Origin: Herminiimonas arsenitoxidans
GTDB lineage: Bacteria > Pseudomonadota > Gammaproteobacteria > Burkholderiales > Burkholderiaceae_D
NCBI RefSeq assembly: GCF_900130075.1
Contig: NZ_LT671418.1
Location: 248,001 to 312,000, forward strand
Length of the DNA: 64,000 nucleotides
Direction of reading: 5' to 3'
Below the pieces are notes generated by a model, which was not told the DNA's origin, made no database searches, and saw only the letters and a program-made list of their open reading frames with translations. The first letter of the stretch is position 1, and the number at the start of each line of letters is the position of its first letter. This document shows positions 1 to 6,583 of this stretch, one piece after another. A program made the position numbers and the translations under genes.

Positions 1-27
1 CCTTGATGAAAATCAAGGGCTTTTTTT
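1..27 (+). terminator. Rho-independent terminator of an upstream gene (cut by window edge)
   Basis: A stem CCTTGAT / ATCAAGG (1-7 and 12-18) with a GAAA loop is followed by GC and seven T. The GC after the 3' arm suggests the stem continues to the left of the window. It ends transcription of a gene outside the window and leaves little room for a promoter before an ATG at 43. Confidence 0.75.
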
Positions 28-108
28 CTTTAGTCGAATTGGATGAAGTCACCTTTACTGGAAGTACGCATTTTGAACACGAAGAGAACGAAGCGCTGGG
101 ACGGCAAG

Positions 109-594
109 ATGGACACGCTGACAGCGGATTACCTGAAGGATGTTGTAACGCAGATGAGCTCATATGGCGATCGCGTACAGTTTGCATTAAACGGACCAGG
201 GCAAAAGCCGCACTACCAGGTCATCAATAATTTTGAAAAGAAAATGGCGTTCGACAGCAATAATCATTTGCTGCATCCAGCAGAAGATGAGTTTGTCGGT
301 GCCAACGCTACCAAGGTATACACGCTGGATCAAATTCAGGCTGCAATAGCCAATGTAGGCGTAAAGCGGGTCGTTACAACCACGCGTGCTGTGCGTAGCA
401 CCAGTCGCAATAGCGGCGCTCCTGCGGTAAGGCCTGGCGATCTGATCGATATTCAGAAATATGAATACTTCAAAAACAATGTGAAGACTTTGCCAGAAGA
501 CATCCGCACTTATTCGCAAGAGATTACCAATCTGATGAAAAAAGGAATGTCTGCAGAAGCTGCATTTGGCGAAATCGTCGAACAGTATTTCTAA
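109..594 (+). CDS. Conserved-looking hypothetical protein, 161 aa
   Basis: I do not recognise the family. The frame stays open from an ATG at 43, but that ATG lies 16 bases after the T-run of a terminator and has no ribosome binding site. The ATG at 109 (protein begins MDTLTADYLK) is preferred, with modest support from a G-rich stretch just upstream. The protein is soluble, with no signal peptide or membrane segment. It has a basic, Ser/Thr/Arg-rich middle and a helical, acidic C-terminus ending in EQYF. It stands alone between two terminators, so it is probably monocistronic. Codon use resembles the neighbours, and the clean downstream terminator supports a real gene. Function unknown; the start is uncertain. 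Confidence 0.6.
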   Translation: MDTLTADYLKDVVTQMSSYGDRVQFALNGPGQKPHYQVINNFEKKMAFDSNNHLLHPAEDEFVGANATKVYTLDQIQAAIANVGVKRVVTTTRAVRSTSRNSGAPAVRPGDLIDIQKYEYFKNNVKTLPEDIRTYSQEITNLMKKGMSAEAAFGEIVEQYF

Positions 595-640
595 TTTCTT
601 AAAAGAGCGAACCGAATCAGTTCGCCAAGCCATGTAAAAA

Positions 641-669
641 AGCCCGCATCGTCATGATGCGGGCTTTTT
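641..669 (+). terminator. Rho-independent terminator
   Basis: A perfect 10-bp stem AGCCCGCATC / GATGCGGGCT (641-650 and 656-665) with a 5-base loop is followed by a T-run and preceded by an A-run. It ends the hypothetical gene at 109-594. The A-run also gives a T-run on the other strand, so it may also stop the small minus-strand gene at 781-987. Confidence 0.9.
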
Positions 670-780
670 GTTATGTATCGTAAGGAGAGAGTAGTCGCAG
701 CTGAATGATGGCGTCTGCTCTGCGGAGTTAATTTTCCAAAAACGTGATCGATTTACTCAACTGAAGAAGTTCTGGATGTA

Positions 781-987
781 TTAAAGCCTGTAAATTTTTT
801 CTCCGGTTTGAACAATTTTGAATTTAGCATCGGATAGTGGATCCAGCGCGCGTCCATCTGCCAACTTATAGGTTTTGGCGCCAGGAAGTAAATCTGGGTC
901 CAGTGCGGCGATTGGAGTTTGATAAACCTCAACGTGGTAAGCGGCACCGGTCTTTCCTTTGGCATCGAATTTTTCTACCAAATCCAT
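781..987 (-). CDS. Small hypothetical protein, 68 aa
   Basis: The start is well supported: on the minus strand the ATG at 987 is preceded at good spacing by AAAGGAGA, one of the strongest Shine-Dalgarno sequences in the window. The 68-residue product has no signal peptide and no membrane segment. It has a mixed-charge N-terminus (MDLVEKFDAKGKTG) and a strand-rich remainder ending in GEKIYRL, which would suit a small beta-rich single-domain protein. I do not recognise the family. It is transcribed away from flhDC and shares the AT-rich control region with it. An alternative frame over the same bases (753-965) has no comparable ribosome binding site and is rejected. Confidence 0.65.
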   Translation of the reverse strand: MDLVEKFDAKGKTGAAYHVEVYQTPIAALDPDLLPGAKTYKLADGRALDPLSDAKFKIVQTGEKIYRL

Positions 988-1193
988 AAGAGTCTCCTTT
1001 GGGTTGAGGGTGGAATAACAATACCAGATTTTGCGCTGCTGGCGACATTGCTTGGTGAGTGCTTCAATTGCTTAATTATCAATTTGTAGTTCGACAATTC
1101 GCAAGAGGAGGCTCGCACGAGCAATATAAGTATCACTTTGATAATTAATTTGTAATAAATCGAAAATAAATCAAATTTATTTCAATCCAACCC

Positions 1194-1220
1194 TAAAGTT
1201 CTGCTTTCCACTGCCGTTAT
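1194..1220 (+). promoter_or_regulatory. Sigma-28 (FliA) promoter match P1
   Basis: TAAAGTTC (1194-1201), an 11-base spacer and GCCGTTAT (1213-1220). The enterobacterial FliA consensus is TAAAGTTT-N11-GCCGATAA, so 14 of 16 positions match with exact spacing. It lies about 450 bases before the flhD start. The 16 bases AACCCTAAAGTTCTGC (1189-1204) recur exactly in P2. Confidence 0.7.
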
Positions 1221-1291
1221 CAAAATCAGATAGCGGTGCTTTATTAATTTTTTTGCTTCTAAAATTTTTAATAAATATTTTGTTTGAACCC

Positions 1292-1318
1292 TAAAGTTCT
1301 GCAAAAACGTGCCGTTAA
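1292..1318 (+). promoter_or_regulatory. Sigma-28 (FliA) promoter match P2
   Basis: TAAAGTTC (1292-1299), an 11-base spacer and GCCGTTAA (1311-1318). It matches the FliA consensus at 14 of 16 positions with exact spacing. It lies 98 bases downstream of P1 on the same strand and about 350 bases before flhD. The expected transcript start falls at the 5' arm of the inverted repeat at 1318-1359. Confidence 0.75.
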
Positions 1319-1373
1319 AGAGACAAGAGGGGCGAAAGAAGTTCATTTTTTTGTCTCTTGAGCTGATTTTTTT
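1318..1373 (+). other. Inverted repeat with downstream T-run at the predicted P2 transcript start
   Basis: AAGAGACAA (1318-1326) and TTGTCTCTT (1351-1359) form a perfect 9-bp stem. It could extend inward by G-U/A-U pairs between GAGGGG and TTTTTT. A run of seven T (1367-1373) follows after a 7-base gap. The gap is longer than in a standard terminator, so this is either a weak terminator giving a transcript of roughly 55 nt from P2, or a 5'-leader structure of flhDC. Confidence 0.4.
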
Positions 1374-1562
1374 GAAAATTCTGTATCCCCGGAATCAAGA
1401 AAAATTGCCTCAAAACATGCTTTTTTAAAAGCAACATCTGAACAGAGATTTAATGCTCAGATGCAATATGCAAGCCGCTCTCCGCCTCATTTCATGTGAG
1501 GGCGTATCGAATGCTGGTCGACGTTTGTAAGACAAACGCCTACCGGCCTATTGTCGTCTGCT

Positions 1563-1578
1563 CTGTATAAAAATACAG
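1563..1578. promoter_or_regulatory. Operator-like palindrome upstream of flhD
   Basis: CTGTAT-AAAA-ATACAG is a perfect 6-bp inverted repeat with a 4-base centre, about 95 bases before the flhD start codon. Size and symmetry suit a dimeric regulator. No factor can be named from the sequence. Confidence 0.35.
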
Positions 1579-1671
1579 AATAGTGCCTATTCCAGCCATT
1601 TGTTTCCCCCTTCAGAATGCATTCACTGGCTCACACATTGCTGCCAGGAAATTCACAGCTCAGGGGATAAC

Positions 1672-1989
1672 ATGACCAATAACGACATCATTGCTGAAAT
1701 TCGTGACGCTAATCTGGGTTACTTAATGCTTGCACAACAAATGATCCGTTCCGACAAAGCGACCGCGATCTTCCGTTTGGGAATTAGCAATGAAATCGCT
1801 GATTTGATCGAAGGCATGAACAATTCGCAAATCCTGAAACTCGCCGGTGCCAATATGATGCTTGCCCGTTTTCGTTTCGACGACGGCGCCATCCTCGGCA
1901 TGCTGACTAATTACAATAAAGATCGCTCGTTGGCGCATTCGCATGCTGCCATCTTGATGGCTGGACAAGCAGTTGAACAAATCGCTTAA
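1672..1989 (+). CDS. flhD: Flagellar transcriptional activator FlhD
   Basis: FlhD pairs with FlhC to form the FlhD4C2 complex that activates early flagellar promoters through sigma-70 RNA polymerase. The 105-residue product has the family hallmarks: an N-terminal helix NDIIAEIRDANLGYLMLAQQ, then an all-alpha dimer body with LGISNEIADLI. It is slightly shorter than the E. coli protein (about 116 aa) and ends early at the C-terminus. The start is ATG 1672 with CAGGGGATAAC upstream; an in-frame TTG at 1600 would add 24 residues not typical of FlhD. flhC follows after a 50-base gap, so the two are surely co-transcribed. The long upstream region carries two sigma-28-like promoters, unusual for a class I operon. 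Confidence 0.95.
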   Translation: MTNNDIIAEIRDANLGYLMLAQQMIRSDKATAIFRLGISNEIADLIEGMNNSQILKLAGANMMLARFRFDDGAILGMLTNYNKDRSLAHSHAAILMAGQAVEQIA

Positions 1990-2039
1990 GTCATCATCAC
2001 TGATCGTGTTGTCGTAATTATTAAGAAGCGAGCGAGAAA

Positions 2040-2588
2040 ATGGCCAAGAAAAGCGTAGTGACAGAATCCCAGGAAATTCAACTTGCAATCGAGCTCATCA
2101 ATTTGGGCGCAAGACTTCAATTGCTGGAATCGGAAACTTCGCTTTCGCGCGAACGCTTGCTGAAGCTGTATAAAGAATTGCGCGGTGTTTCGCCGCCAAA
2201 AGGCATGCTGCCATTTTCGACTGATTGGTTCATTACCTGGCAGCCGAATATTCATTCTTCATTGTTTATGGGTATTCACAAATACCTGGTCGAACATGCG
2301 CAGATTTCCGGTATCCAGGCAGTGATGAAAGCATACAAGCTGTATCAAGAACAGGTTGAGTTGGGTGCAGATGGCGAGCCGGTTTTGTCTTTGACGCGTG
2401 CCTGGACCCTCGTACGCTTCTTCGATAGTAAAATGCTGGCGACTGCATGTTGCAGCGAATGCGGTGGACACTTTGTTGTGCACCGTCTGGACTTGAATGC
2501 AAATTACACTTGTGGCTTGTGCCACATGCCATCCAGAGCAGGTAAAACCAAACGCGCCAAAGCAGCCGCAAATTTGCTGGCAGCTTGA
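2040..2588 (+). CDS. flhC: Flagellar transcriptional activator FlhC
   Basis: FlhC is the zinc-containing, DNA-contacting partner of FlhD in the master activator of flagellar genes. The 182-residue length fits the family (E. coli about 192). The C-terminal half carries the four-cysteine zinc site: CCSECGG near residue 140 and CGLCHMPSRAGK near 160, followed by the basic tail KTKRAKAAA. The start ATG 2040 gives the usual MAKKSVVTE N-terminus. It sits directly after flhD and before a membrane methyltransferase gene. Identity is secure from the cysteine pattern and the flhD neighbour. Confidence 0.96.
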   Translation: MAKKSVVTESQEIQLAIELINLGARLQLLESETSLSRERLLKLYKELRGVSPPKGMLPFSTDWFITWQPNIHSSLFMGIHKYLVEHAQISGIQAVMKAYKLYQEQVELGADGEPVLSLTRAWTLVRFFDSKMLATACCSECGGHFVVHRLDLNANYTCGLCHMPSRAGKTKRAKAAANLLAA

Positions 2589-2621
2589 TCGGATCGTTTA
2601 TTTCTTGAAAAGAGTGTCTGT

Positions 2622-3422
2622 GTGAAGAAAGTGGGGCGCTCCGGCGCAAAGTCGGCGCCTCTTAAAGCAGTATTCCAGATACCTGCAGTACAAGCCCTCC
2701 TGTTTCAAATCATCTCGTTTTTTATCGTATTGCTTATTGCGCGTGGTATCGGCGCGATATTCGGTTGGGGTATGAATATCCTGATTGTCGCGCTGCTGCA
2801 AGGCGCGATTGCTGCTGGTCTTGCCTGGTGGCGCGGATTGGCGCCGTGGTGGCTCGCGATTCAATTTTTGTTTCCTCTCGTGCTGGTGCTGGCTTTGTCC
2901 TGGCAGTTGCCTCCTTCTCTTTTTCTTGCTGCTTTTCTTTTCTTCCTTTGCCTGTACTGGACTACGTTTCGTACTCAGGTCCCGTTTTATCCATCTCGCT
3001 TATCGACGTGGGAAGCGGTCGCCAAGTTGCTGCCGTCTTATAAAGAGCTTCACTTCATTGATGTTGGTAGCGGATTGGGTGGATTGGTCTTGGATTTGGC
3101 CAAACGGCGCCCGGAAAGTCGATTTGTCGGTGCCGAGATTGCGCCGTTGCCATGGTTGGTGAGCGTAGTACGGGCGCGGTTGGCCGGTAGTTCGGCGCGT
3201 TTCGAAAGAGGTGATTACGGACGGCTGAATTTTGCCGATTATGATGTCGTGTTCGCCTATTTATCACCGGTTGCCATGCCTGCGTTGTGGACAAAGGCAA
3301 AATCAGAAATGCGTCCCGGCACCATGCTACTCAGTTATGAGTTTCTTATCCCAAATGTGATGCCTCATGTCATCGTATCGCCGGAGGCAAATGGCCCTGA
3401 GCTTTACGTCTGGCATATCTAA
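2622..3422 (+). CDS. Membrane-anchored class I SAM-dependent methyltransferase
   Basis: The 266-residue product joins about four hydrophobic helices (roughly residues 26-48, 51-70, 76-95 and 97-115) to a class I methyltransferase fold. The SAM-binding motif I, FIDVGSGLGG, is at about 145-154, followed by an acidic residue at the next strand (FVGAEIAPLPW). Later motifs are less clear, so the substrate is open. The start is GTG 2622, 33 bases after flhC, so it is probably read with flhDC. Its place between the master regulator and motA suggests a motility-linked role, perhaps methylating a membrane or envelope protein, but that is inference. The fold assignment is firm and the function is not. 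Confidence 0.75.
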   Translation: MKKVGRSGAKSAPLKAVFQIPAVQALLFQIISFFIVLLIARGIGAIFGWGMNILIVALLQGAIAAGLAWWRGLAPWWLAIQFLFPLVLVLALSWQLPPSLFLAAFLFFLCLYWTTFRTQVPFYPSRLSTWEAVAKLLPSYKELHFIDVGSGLGGLVLDLAKRRPESRFVGAEIAPLPWLVSVVRARLAGSSARFERGDYGRLNFADYDVVFAYLSPVAMPALWTKAKSEMRPGTMLLSYEFLIPNVMPHVIVSPEANGPELYVWHI

Positions 3423-3455
3423 AGTTTATTTCAAGCAGTTGCGCACCAAAATAAC

Positions 3456-3482
3456 TCAAGTTCCAAGGATTCAGGCCGTTGA
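3456..3482 (+). promoter_or_regulatory. Sigma-28 (FliA) promoter for motA-motB-che
   Basis: TCAAGTTC (3456-3463), an 11-base spacer and GCCGTTGA (3475-3482) match the FliA consensus in 12 of 16 positions with exact spacing, about 125 bases before the motA start. Class III expression of motAB-che from a FliA promoter is the known E. coli arrangement. Confidence 0.7.
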
Positions 3483-3608
3483 ACGTGTATGAGCGCGTAA
3501 GTGTTCAATTTCAACCCTGATACAACAGGTGCAGTGCCATGGCGGTTGCATATAAGCAATTGTTAAGGCAATAATGGCACCCTAACCCTAAGAACGGAGT
3601 AAGCGCAC

Positions 3609-4469
3609 TTGTTAGTCATTATTGGATATTTGGCTGTAGTGCTATCGGTCTTCGGTGGTTTTGCGTTGGCAGGTGGACATCTGGCGTCATTGTTACAGCC
3701 TATCGAATTGTTGATGATCGGCGGCGCGGCTGTTGGCGCATTCTTCGTTGGGAATAACGGCAAGGCAATCAAGGCAACATTAAAAGCGCTGCCTAACGTT
3801 TTTAAAGGTTCCAAATATACAAAAAGCTTGTATATGGAACTGATGACGCTTTTGTTTGAAATTCTCACCAAAGTGCGCAAGGAAGGTTTGATGTCGATTG
3901 AGGGCGATATCGACTCACCGGAAGAAAGCGCCATTTTCACCAAATACCCAACGGTTCTGGCCGATCACCACATTATTGAATTCATGACCGACTATTTGCG
4001 GCTCATGGTGTCGGGCAATATGGATGCCTTTCAGATTGAAAATCTGATGGATAACGAGATCGATACGCACCATGCTGAAGGCGAAGTCCCGGTCCACTGC
4101 ATAGCCAAAATCGGTGATGGTTTACCTGCGTTCGGTATTGTTGCTGCTGTGATGGGCGTGGTGCATACGATGGCATCGGTTGGTTTGCCACCGGCAGAAT
4201 TAGGTATTTTGATTGCTAATGCGCTGGTTGGTACTTTCCTCGGTATTTTGCTTTCCTACGGTTTTGTTTCTCCGCTGTCTAGCGTATTGGAACAGAAGTT
4301 GCATGAATCTTCGAAAGTATTCCAATGCGTCAAAGTGACATTGCTCGCGAGTTTGAATGGCTATGCGCCAGCGCTGGCAGTGGAATTCGGTCGCAAAGTA
4401 TTGTTCTCTACTGAACGTCCTTCCTTTAGTGAGTTGGAAGAACACATCAGACAGTCGAAAACAAAATAA
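3609..4469 (+). CDS. motA: Flagellar motor stator protein MotA
   Basis: MotA is the four-helix inner-membrane stator subunit that, with MotB, couples proton flow to rotation. The 286-residue sequence is close to E. coli MotA along its length: an N-terminal IGYLAVVLSVFGGFALAGG helix, the VGNNGKAIKATLKALP loop, DYLRLMVSGNMDAFQIE in the cytoplasmic domain, and DGLPAFGIVAAVMGVVHTM with the conserved channel prolines. The start is TTG 3609, giving MLVIIGYL, which aligns with the E. coli N-terminus; ACGGAG lies 9 bases upstream and no in-frame ATG fits. It is preceded by a sigma-28 promoter and followed by motB 54 bases later. Confidence 0.96.
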   Translation: MLVIIGYLAVVLSVFGGFALAGGHLASLLQPIELLMIGGAAVGAFFVGNNGKAIKATLKALPNVFKGSKYTKSLYMELMTLLFEILTKVRKEGLMSIEGDIDSPEESAIFTKYPTVLADHHIIEFMTDYLRLMVSGNMDAFQIENLMDNEIDTHHAEGEVPVHCIAKIGDGLPAFGIVAAVMGVVHTMASVGLPPAELGILIANALVGTFLGILLSYGFVSPLSSVLEQKLHESSKVFQCVKVTLLASLNGYAPALAVEFGRKVLFSTERPSFSELEEHIRQSKTK

Positions 4470-4523
4470 ACCGATTCCTCACCATCAAATCACAAGAACA
4501 CACGCAATCTAACGGAGACTGGC

Positions 4524-5504
4524 ATGGCTGACGAAGGACTCCGTCCCATTATTGTTAAGCGCATTAAAAAATCCGGGGGCGGCCATCATGGCGGCGCCTG
4601 GAAGATTGCTTACGCCGATTTCGTCACGGCGATGATGGCGTTCTTTCTGTTGATGTGGTTGTTGGGCTCGACAACTAAAGGCGATCTGCAAGGCATCGCC
4701 GACTACTTCAGCACACCTTTGAAGGTGGCAATGGCCGGTGGTTCTGGCAGTGGCGATAGCTCAAGTGTCATCAAGGGCGGTGGTAAAGACATGACCCGCA
4801 TCGATGGCCAACAGAAAAAAGGCGAAGACCTGACTCCTGCAAAAAACTTCAACCTGAAGGCTGCTGAGGCAGAGCTGGAGCGCAGAGAAGTCGATCGGCT
4901 CAAGGCATTGAAAGAGCGTATCGAGCGTGCAATCGAAACAATTCCCGGTCTGAAGCAGTATAAAAATCAACTCCTGATTGATATCACGACTGAAGGTTTG
5001 CGCATCCAAATCGTTGATGAAAAAAATCGGCCGATGTTTGCATTGGCAAGAGCCGAGTTACAACCGTATACCAAGGTGATCCTGCATGAGATCGCCAAGA
5101 CGCTCAACGATATTCCAAACAGAATTAGTTTGTCCGGACACACGGACGCAACCCCATATTCCAGCGGTGAAAAAAGCTACAGCAACTGGGAGCTTTCATC
5201 TGATCGTGCCAATGCTTCACGTCGCGAACTGGTCGCCGGCGGGATGGAAGAAACCAAGGTTTTGCGTGTTGTCGGCCTGTCATCTGCTGTGCTCTTTGAT
5301 ACCAAAGATCCGCTCAATCCAATTAATCGCCGCATTAGCATTATCGTGATGAACAAGAAAACAGAAGACTCCATCACGCAAGAAAACCGGATGGTTGAAG
5401 TGGCAGATAAGGAAAGTGCGAAAGATGCGGTGGAAGCCGGCGCCAATTTATCCGAAGTGAAACCGCCTGTTCCAGCTGCAGCGCCTACTCCTGTAGCAAG
5501 ATAA
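4524..5504 (+). CDS. motB: Flagellar motor stator protein MotB
   Basis: MotB anchors the stator to peptidoglycan and carries the proton-binding aspartate. Asp32 lies in AYADFVTAMMAFFLLMW, the single membrane helix, matching E. coli Asp32. A plug and linker region follows (about 55-130, rich in Gly, Ser and Lys), then an OmpA-like peptidoglycan-binding domain with ISLSGHTDATPY and ELSSDRANASRREL (about 200-280). The C-terminus (about 290-326) is a low-complexity Ala/Pro tail. The start ATG 4524 has ACGGAGACTGGC upstream. The 326-residue length is a little longer than E. coli (308). It forms a pair with motA; a second, different stator pair is at 20661-22228. Confidence 0.96.
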   Translation: MADEGLRPIIVKRIKKSGGGHHGGAWKIAYADFVTAMMAFFLLMWLLGSTTKGDLQGIADYFSTPLKVAMAGGSGSGDSSSVIKGGGKDMTRIDGQQKKGEDLTPAKNFNLKAAEAELERREVDRLKALKERIERAIETIPGLKQYKNQLLIDITTEGLRIQIVDEKNRPMFALARAELQPYTKVILHEIAKTLNDIPNRISLSGHTDATPYSSGEKSYSNWELSSDRANASRRELVAGGMEETKVLRVVGLSSAVLFDTKDPLNPINRRISIIVMNKKTEDSITQENRMVEVADKESAKDAVEAGANLSEVKPPVPAAAPTPVAR

Positions 5505-5522
5505 GTAGAGCATGGATTGTAA

Positions 5523-6101
5523 GTGAACGAAAATGATGACCGGGTATTCCCCATGACAATACAAAATTCGTTGGCGCTGCAAATAAAGGATCTATTATCT
5601 GGACTGTCAGATCATGGAGGTCAACATCTGACAGAAATCGAAACAGACCTGATTCAGACGAATATTTTGCTGAGTGAAGCAATTGAAAAGCTGAGTGCGA
5701 GTTTCATGGCAATTCATGCGACAGTGGCTGCGCAGCAGCAGATTGTTGATGCGCTCATAGAACAAGCTGCTGTTTCACCTCAGGTCATGTCGGAGTTGCA
5801 AGATAATTCAGTCCAGCTTGATCAACATGTGAACGCTGCTGTGACTGGTCTGCAGTTTCAAGATATGACGAATCAATTGATTGGTCGCGCGATGCGCAGA
5901 GTCATTGGATTCCGTGATGTGCTGGAAATGCTGGATACGGATAGCGCTGGGATGTCTGTGGATGCGGACAACGAAAGAGTGATCGCGTTGCTGACTAAGG
6001 TCAATGAAACACTGAGAACGCAAAGCAGTAATCTGGAAAAAGAATTGTGGAAAGCCGTGTGCCAGACGCACATGGAAAGCGGCGATATCGAATTGTTTTA
6101 A
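5523..6101 (+). CDS. CheZ-like chemotaxis protein with DxxxQ phosphatase signature
   Basis: The 192-residue protein is helical and soluble. At about 112-121 it has FQDMTNQLIG, matching CheZ FQDLTGQVI; the aspartate and glutamine that CheZ uses to dephosphorylate CheY-P align with Asp114 (codon at 5862) and Gln118 (5874). The C-terminus is an acidic-aromatic tail, SGDIELF, in the place where true CheZ has its CheY-binding peptide. A very similar tail ends CheD in this window. The gene sits just before a cheY, which suggests a dedicated phosphatase for that CheY. GTG 5523 is used as the start; ATG 5553 is equally possible, since neither has a strong ribosome binding site. It is much less like CheZ than the gene at 12535, so the call is a relative, not CheZ itself. 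Confidence 0.6.
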   Translation: MNENDDRVFPMTIQNSLALQIKDLLSGLSDHGGQHLTEIETDLIQTNILLSEAIEKLSASFMAIHATVAAQQQIVDALIEQAAVSPQVMSELQDNSVQLDQHVNAAVTGLQFQDMTNQLIGRAMRRVIGFRDVLEMLDTDSAGMSVDADNERVIALLTKVNETLRTQSSNLEKELWKAVCQTHMESGDIELF

Positions 6102-6165
6102 GCACGCTACTAAAATTTAGATAACCGGGTGTACAAGCCTGAAACGAAAGTGAGCAGGAGTAAAG

Positions 6166-6531
6166 ATGGTAAAGACAATATTGGCAGTCGATGATTCGGG
6201 TTCATTGCGACAAATGGTGGTCTTCAGTTTGAGGGCTGCCGGCTATCAGGTGACGGAAGCTGTTGATGGACAAGATGGTCTGGAGAAGGCGAAGACGCAG
6301 GTTTTCGATCTGGTGTTGACCGATCAAAATATGCCACGCATGGATGGCTTCACCTTGATTCGCTCATTGCGAGCCTTGTCGACTTATCAAAAAATACCGA
6401 TTCTCGTCTTGACGACGGAGTCTAGTGACGAGATGAAAGCAAAAGGACGTGCAGCCGGTGCAAACGGTTGGCTGGTAAAACCATTTGATCCGCAGCGATT
6501 GACTGAAGTTGTCAAAAAAGTGATCGGTTAA
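6166..6531 (+). CDS. cheY: CheY-like single-domain response regulator (CheY1)
   Basis: A receiver domain with no output domain, 121 residues. All catalytic residues are visible: the acidic pair Asp9-Asp10, phospho-acceptor Asp53 in LVLTDQNMPRMDG, Thr83 and Lys105 in the VKPF motif. It differs from the canonical motor CheY at 12135, having DSGSLRQMV where the other has [19 protein letters not shown] ribosome binding site precedes ATG 6166. It lies between the CheZ-like gene and cheA, the usual place of the CheA-linked CheY in Burkholderiales. It could act as a phosphate sink or an adaptation regulator rather than the main motor signal; that is inference. Confidence 0.9.
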   Translation: MVKTILAVDDSGSLRQMVVFSLRAAGYQVTEAVDGQDGLEKAKTQVFDLVLTDQNMPRMDGFTLIRSLRALSTYQKIPILVLTTESSDEMKAKGRAAGANGWLVKPFDPQRLTEVVKKVIG

Positions 6532-6583
6532 GGTACGCCATGAGCAGGGACATCATCAAGAGCGCAGACTACGGAGTGGAACG

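Larger units (their letters stand above)
988..1671. promoter_or_regulatory. 684-base control region upstream of flhDC
   Basis: This long AT-rich interval separates the divergent 68-aa gene from flhD. I find no convincing gene in it. It holds two sigma-28 promoter matches (1194-1220, 1292-1318), an inverted repeat with a downstream T-run (1318-1373), a 7-bp hairpin CGTTTGT-AAG-ACAAACG (1522-1538) and a 6-bp operator-like palindrome (1563-1578). The size and density of symmetry elements suit a master-regulator promoter that integrates many signals, as is known for flhDC in enterobacteria. The trans factors cannot be read from the sequence. Confidence 0.6.

Noticed and set aside
43..108. N-terminal extension of the first hypothetical gene from ATG 43
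   Set aside because: The ATG is only 16 bases after a terminator T-run, has no ribosome binding site, and leaves no room for a promoter.
1600..1671. TTG 1600 as an upstream start of flhD
   Set aside because: ATG 1672 has a purine-rich ribosome binding site and matches the usual FlhD N-terminus.
3420..3446. Perfect sigma-28 -35 element TAAAGTTT overlapping the methyltransferase stop codon
   Set aside because: At the required 11-base spacing the -10 reads TTGCGCAC, far from GCCGATAA. The match 36 bases downstream is better and is used instead.
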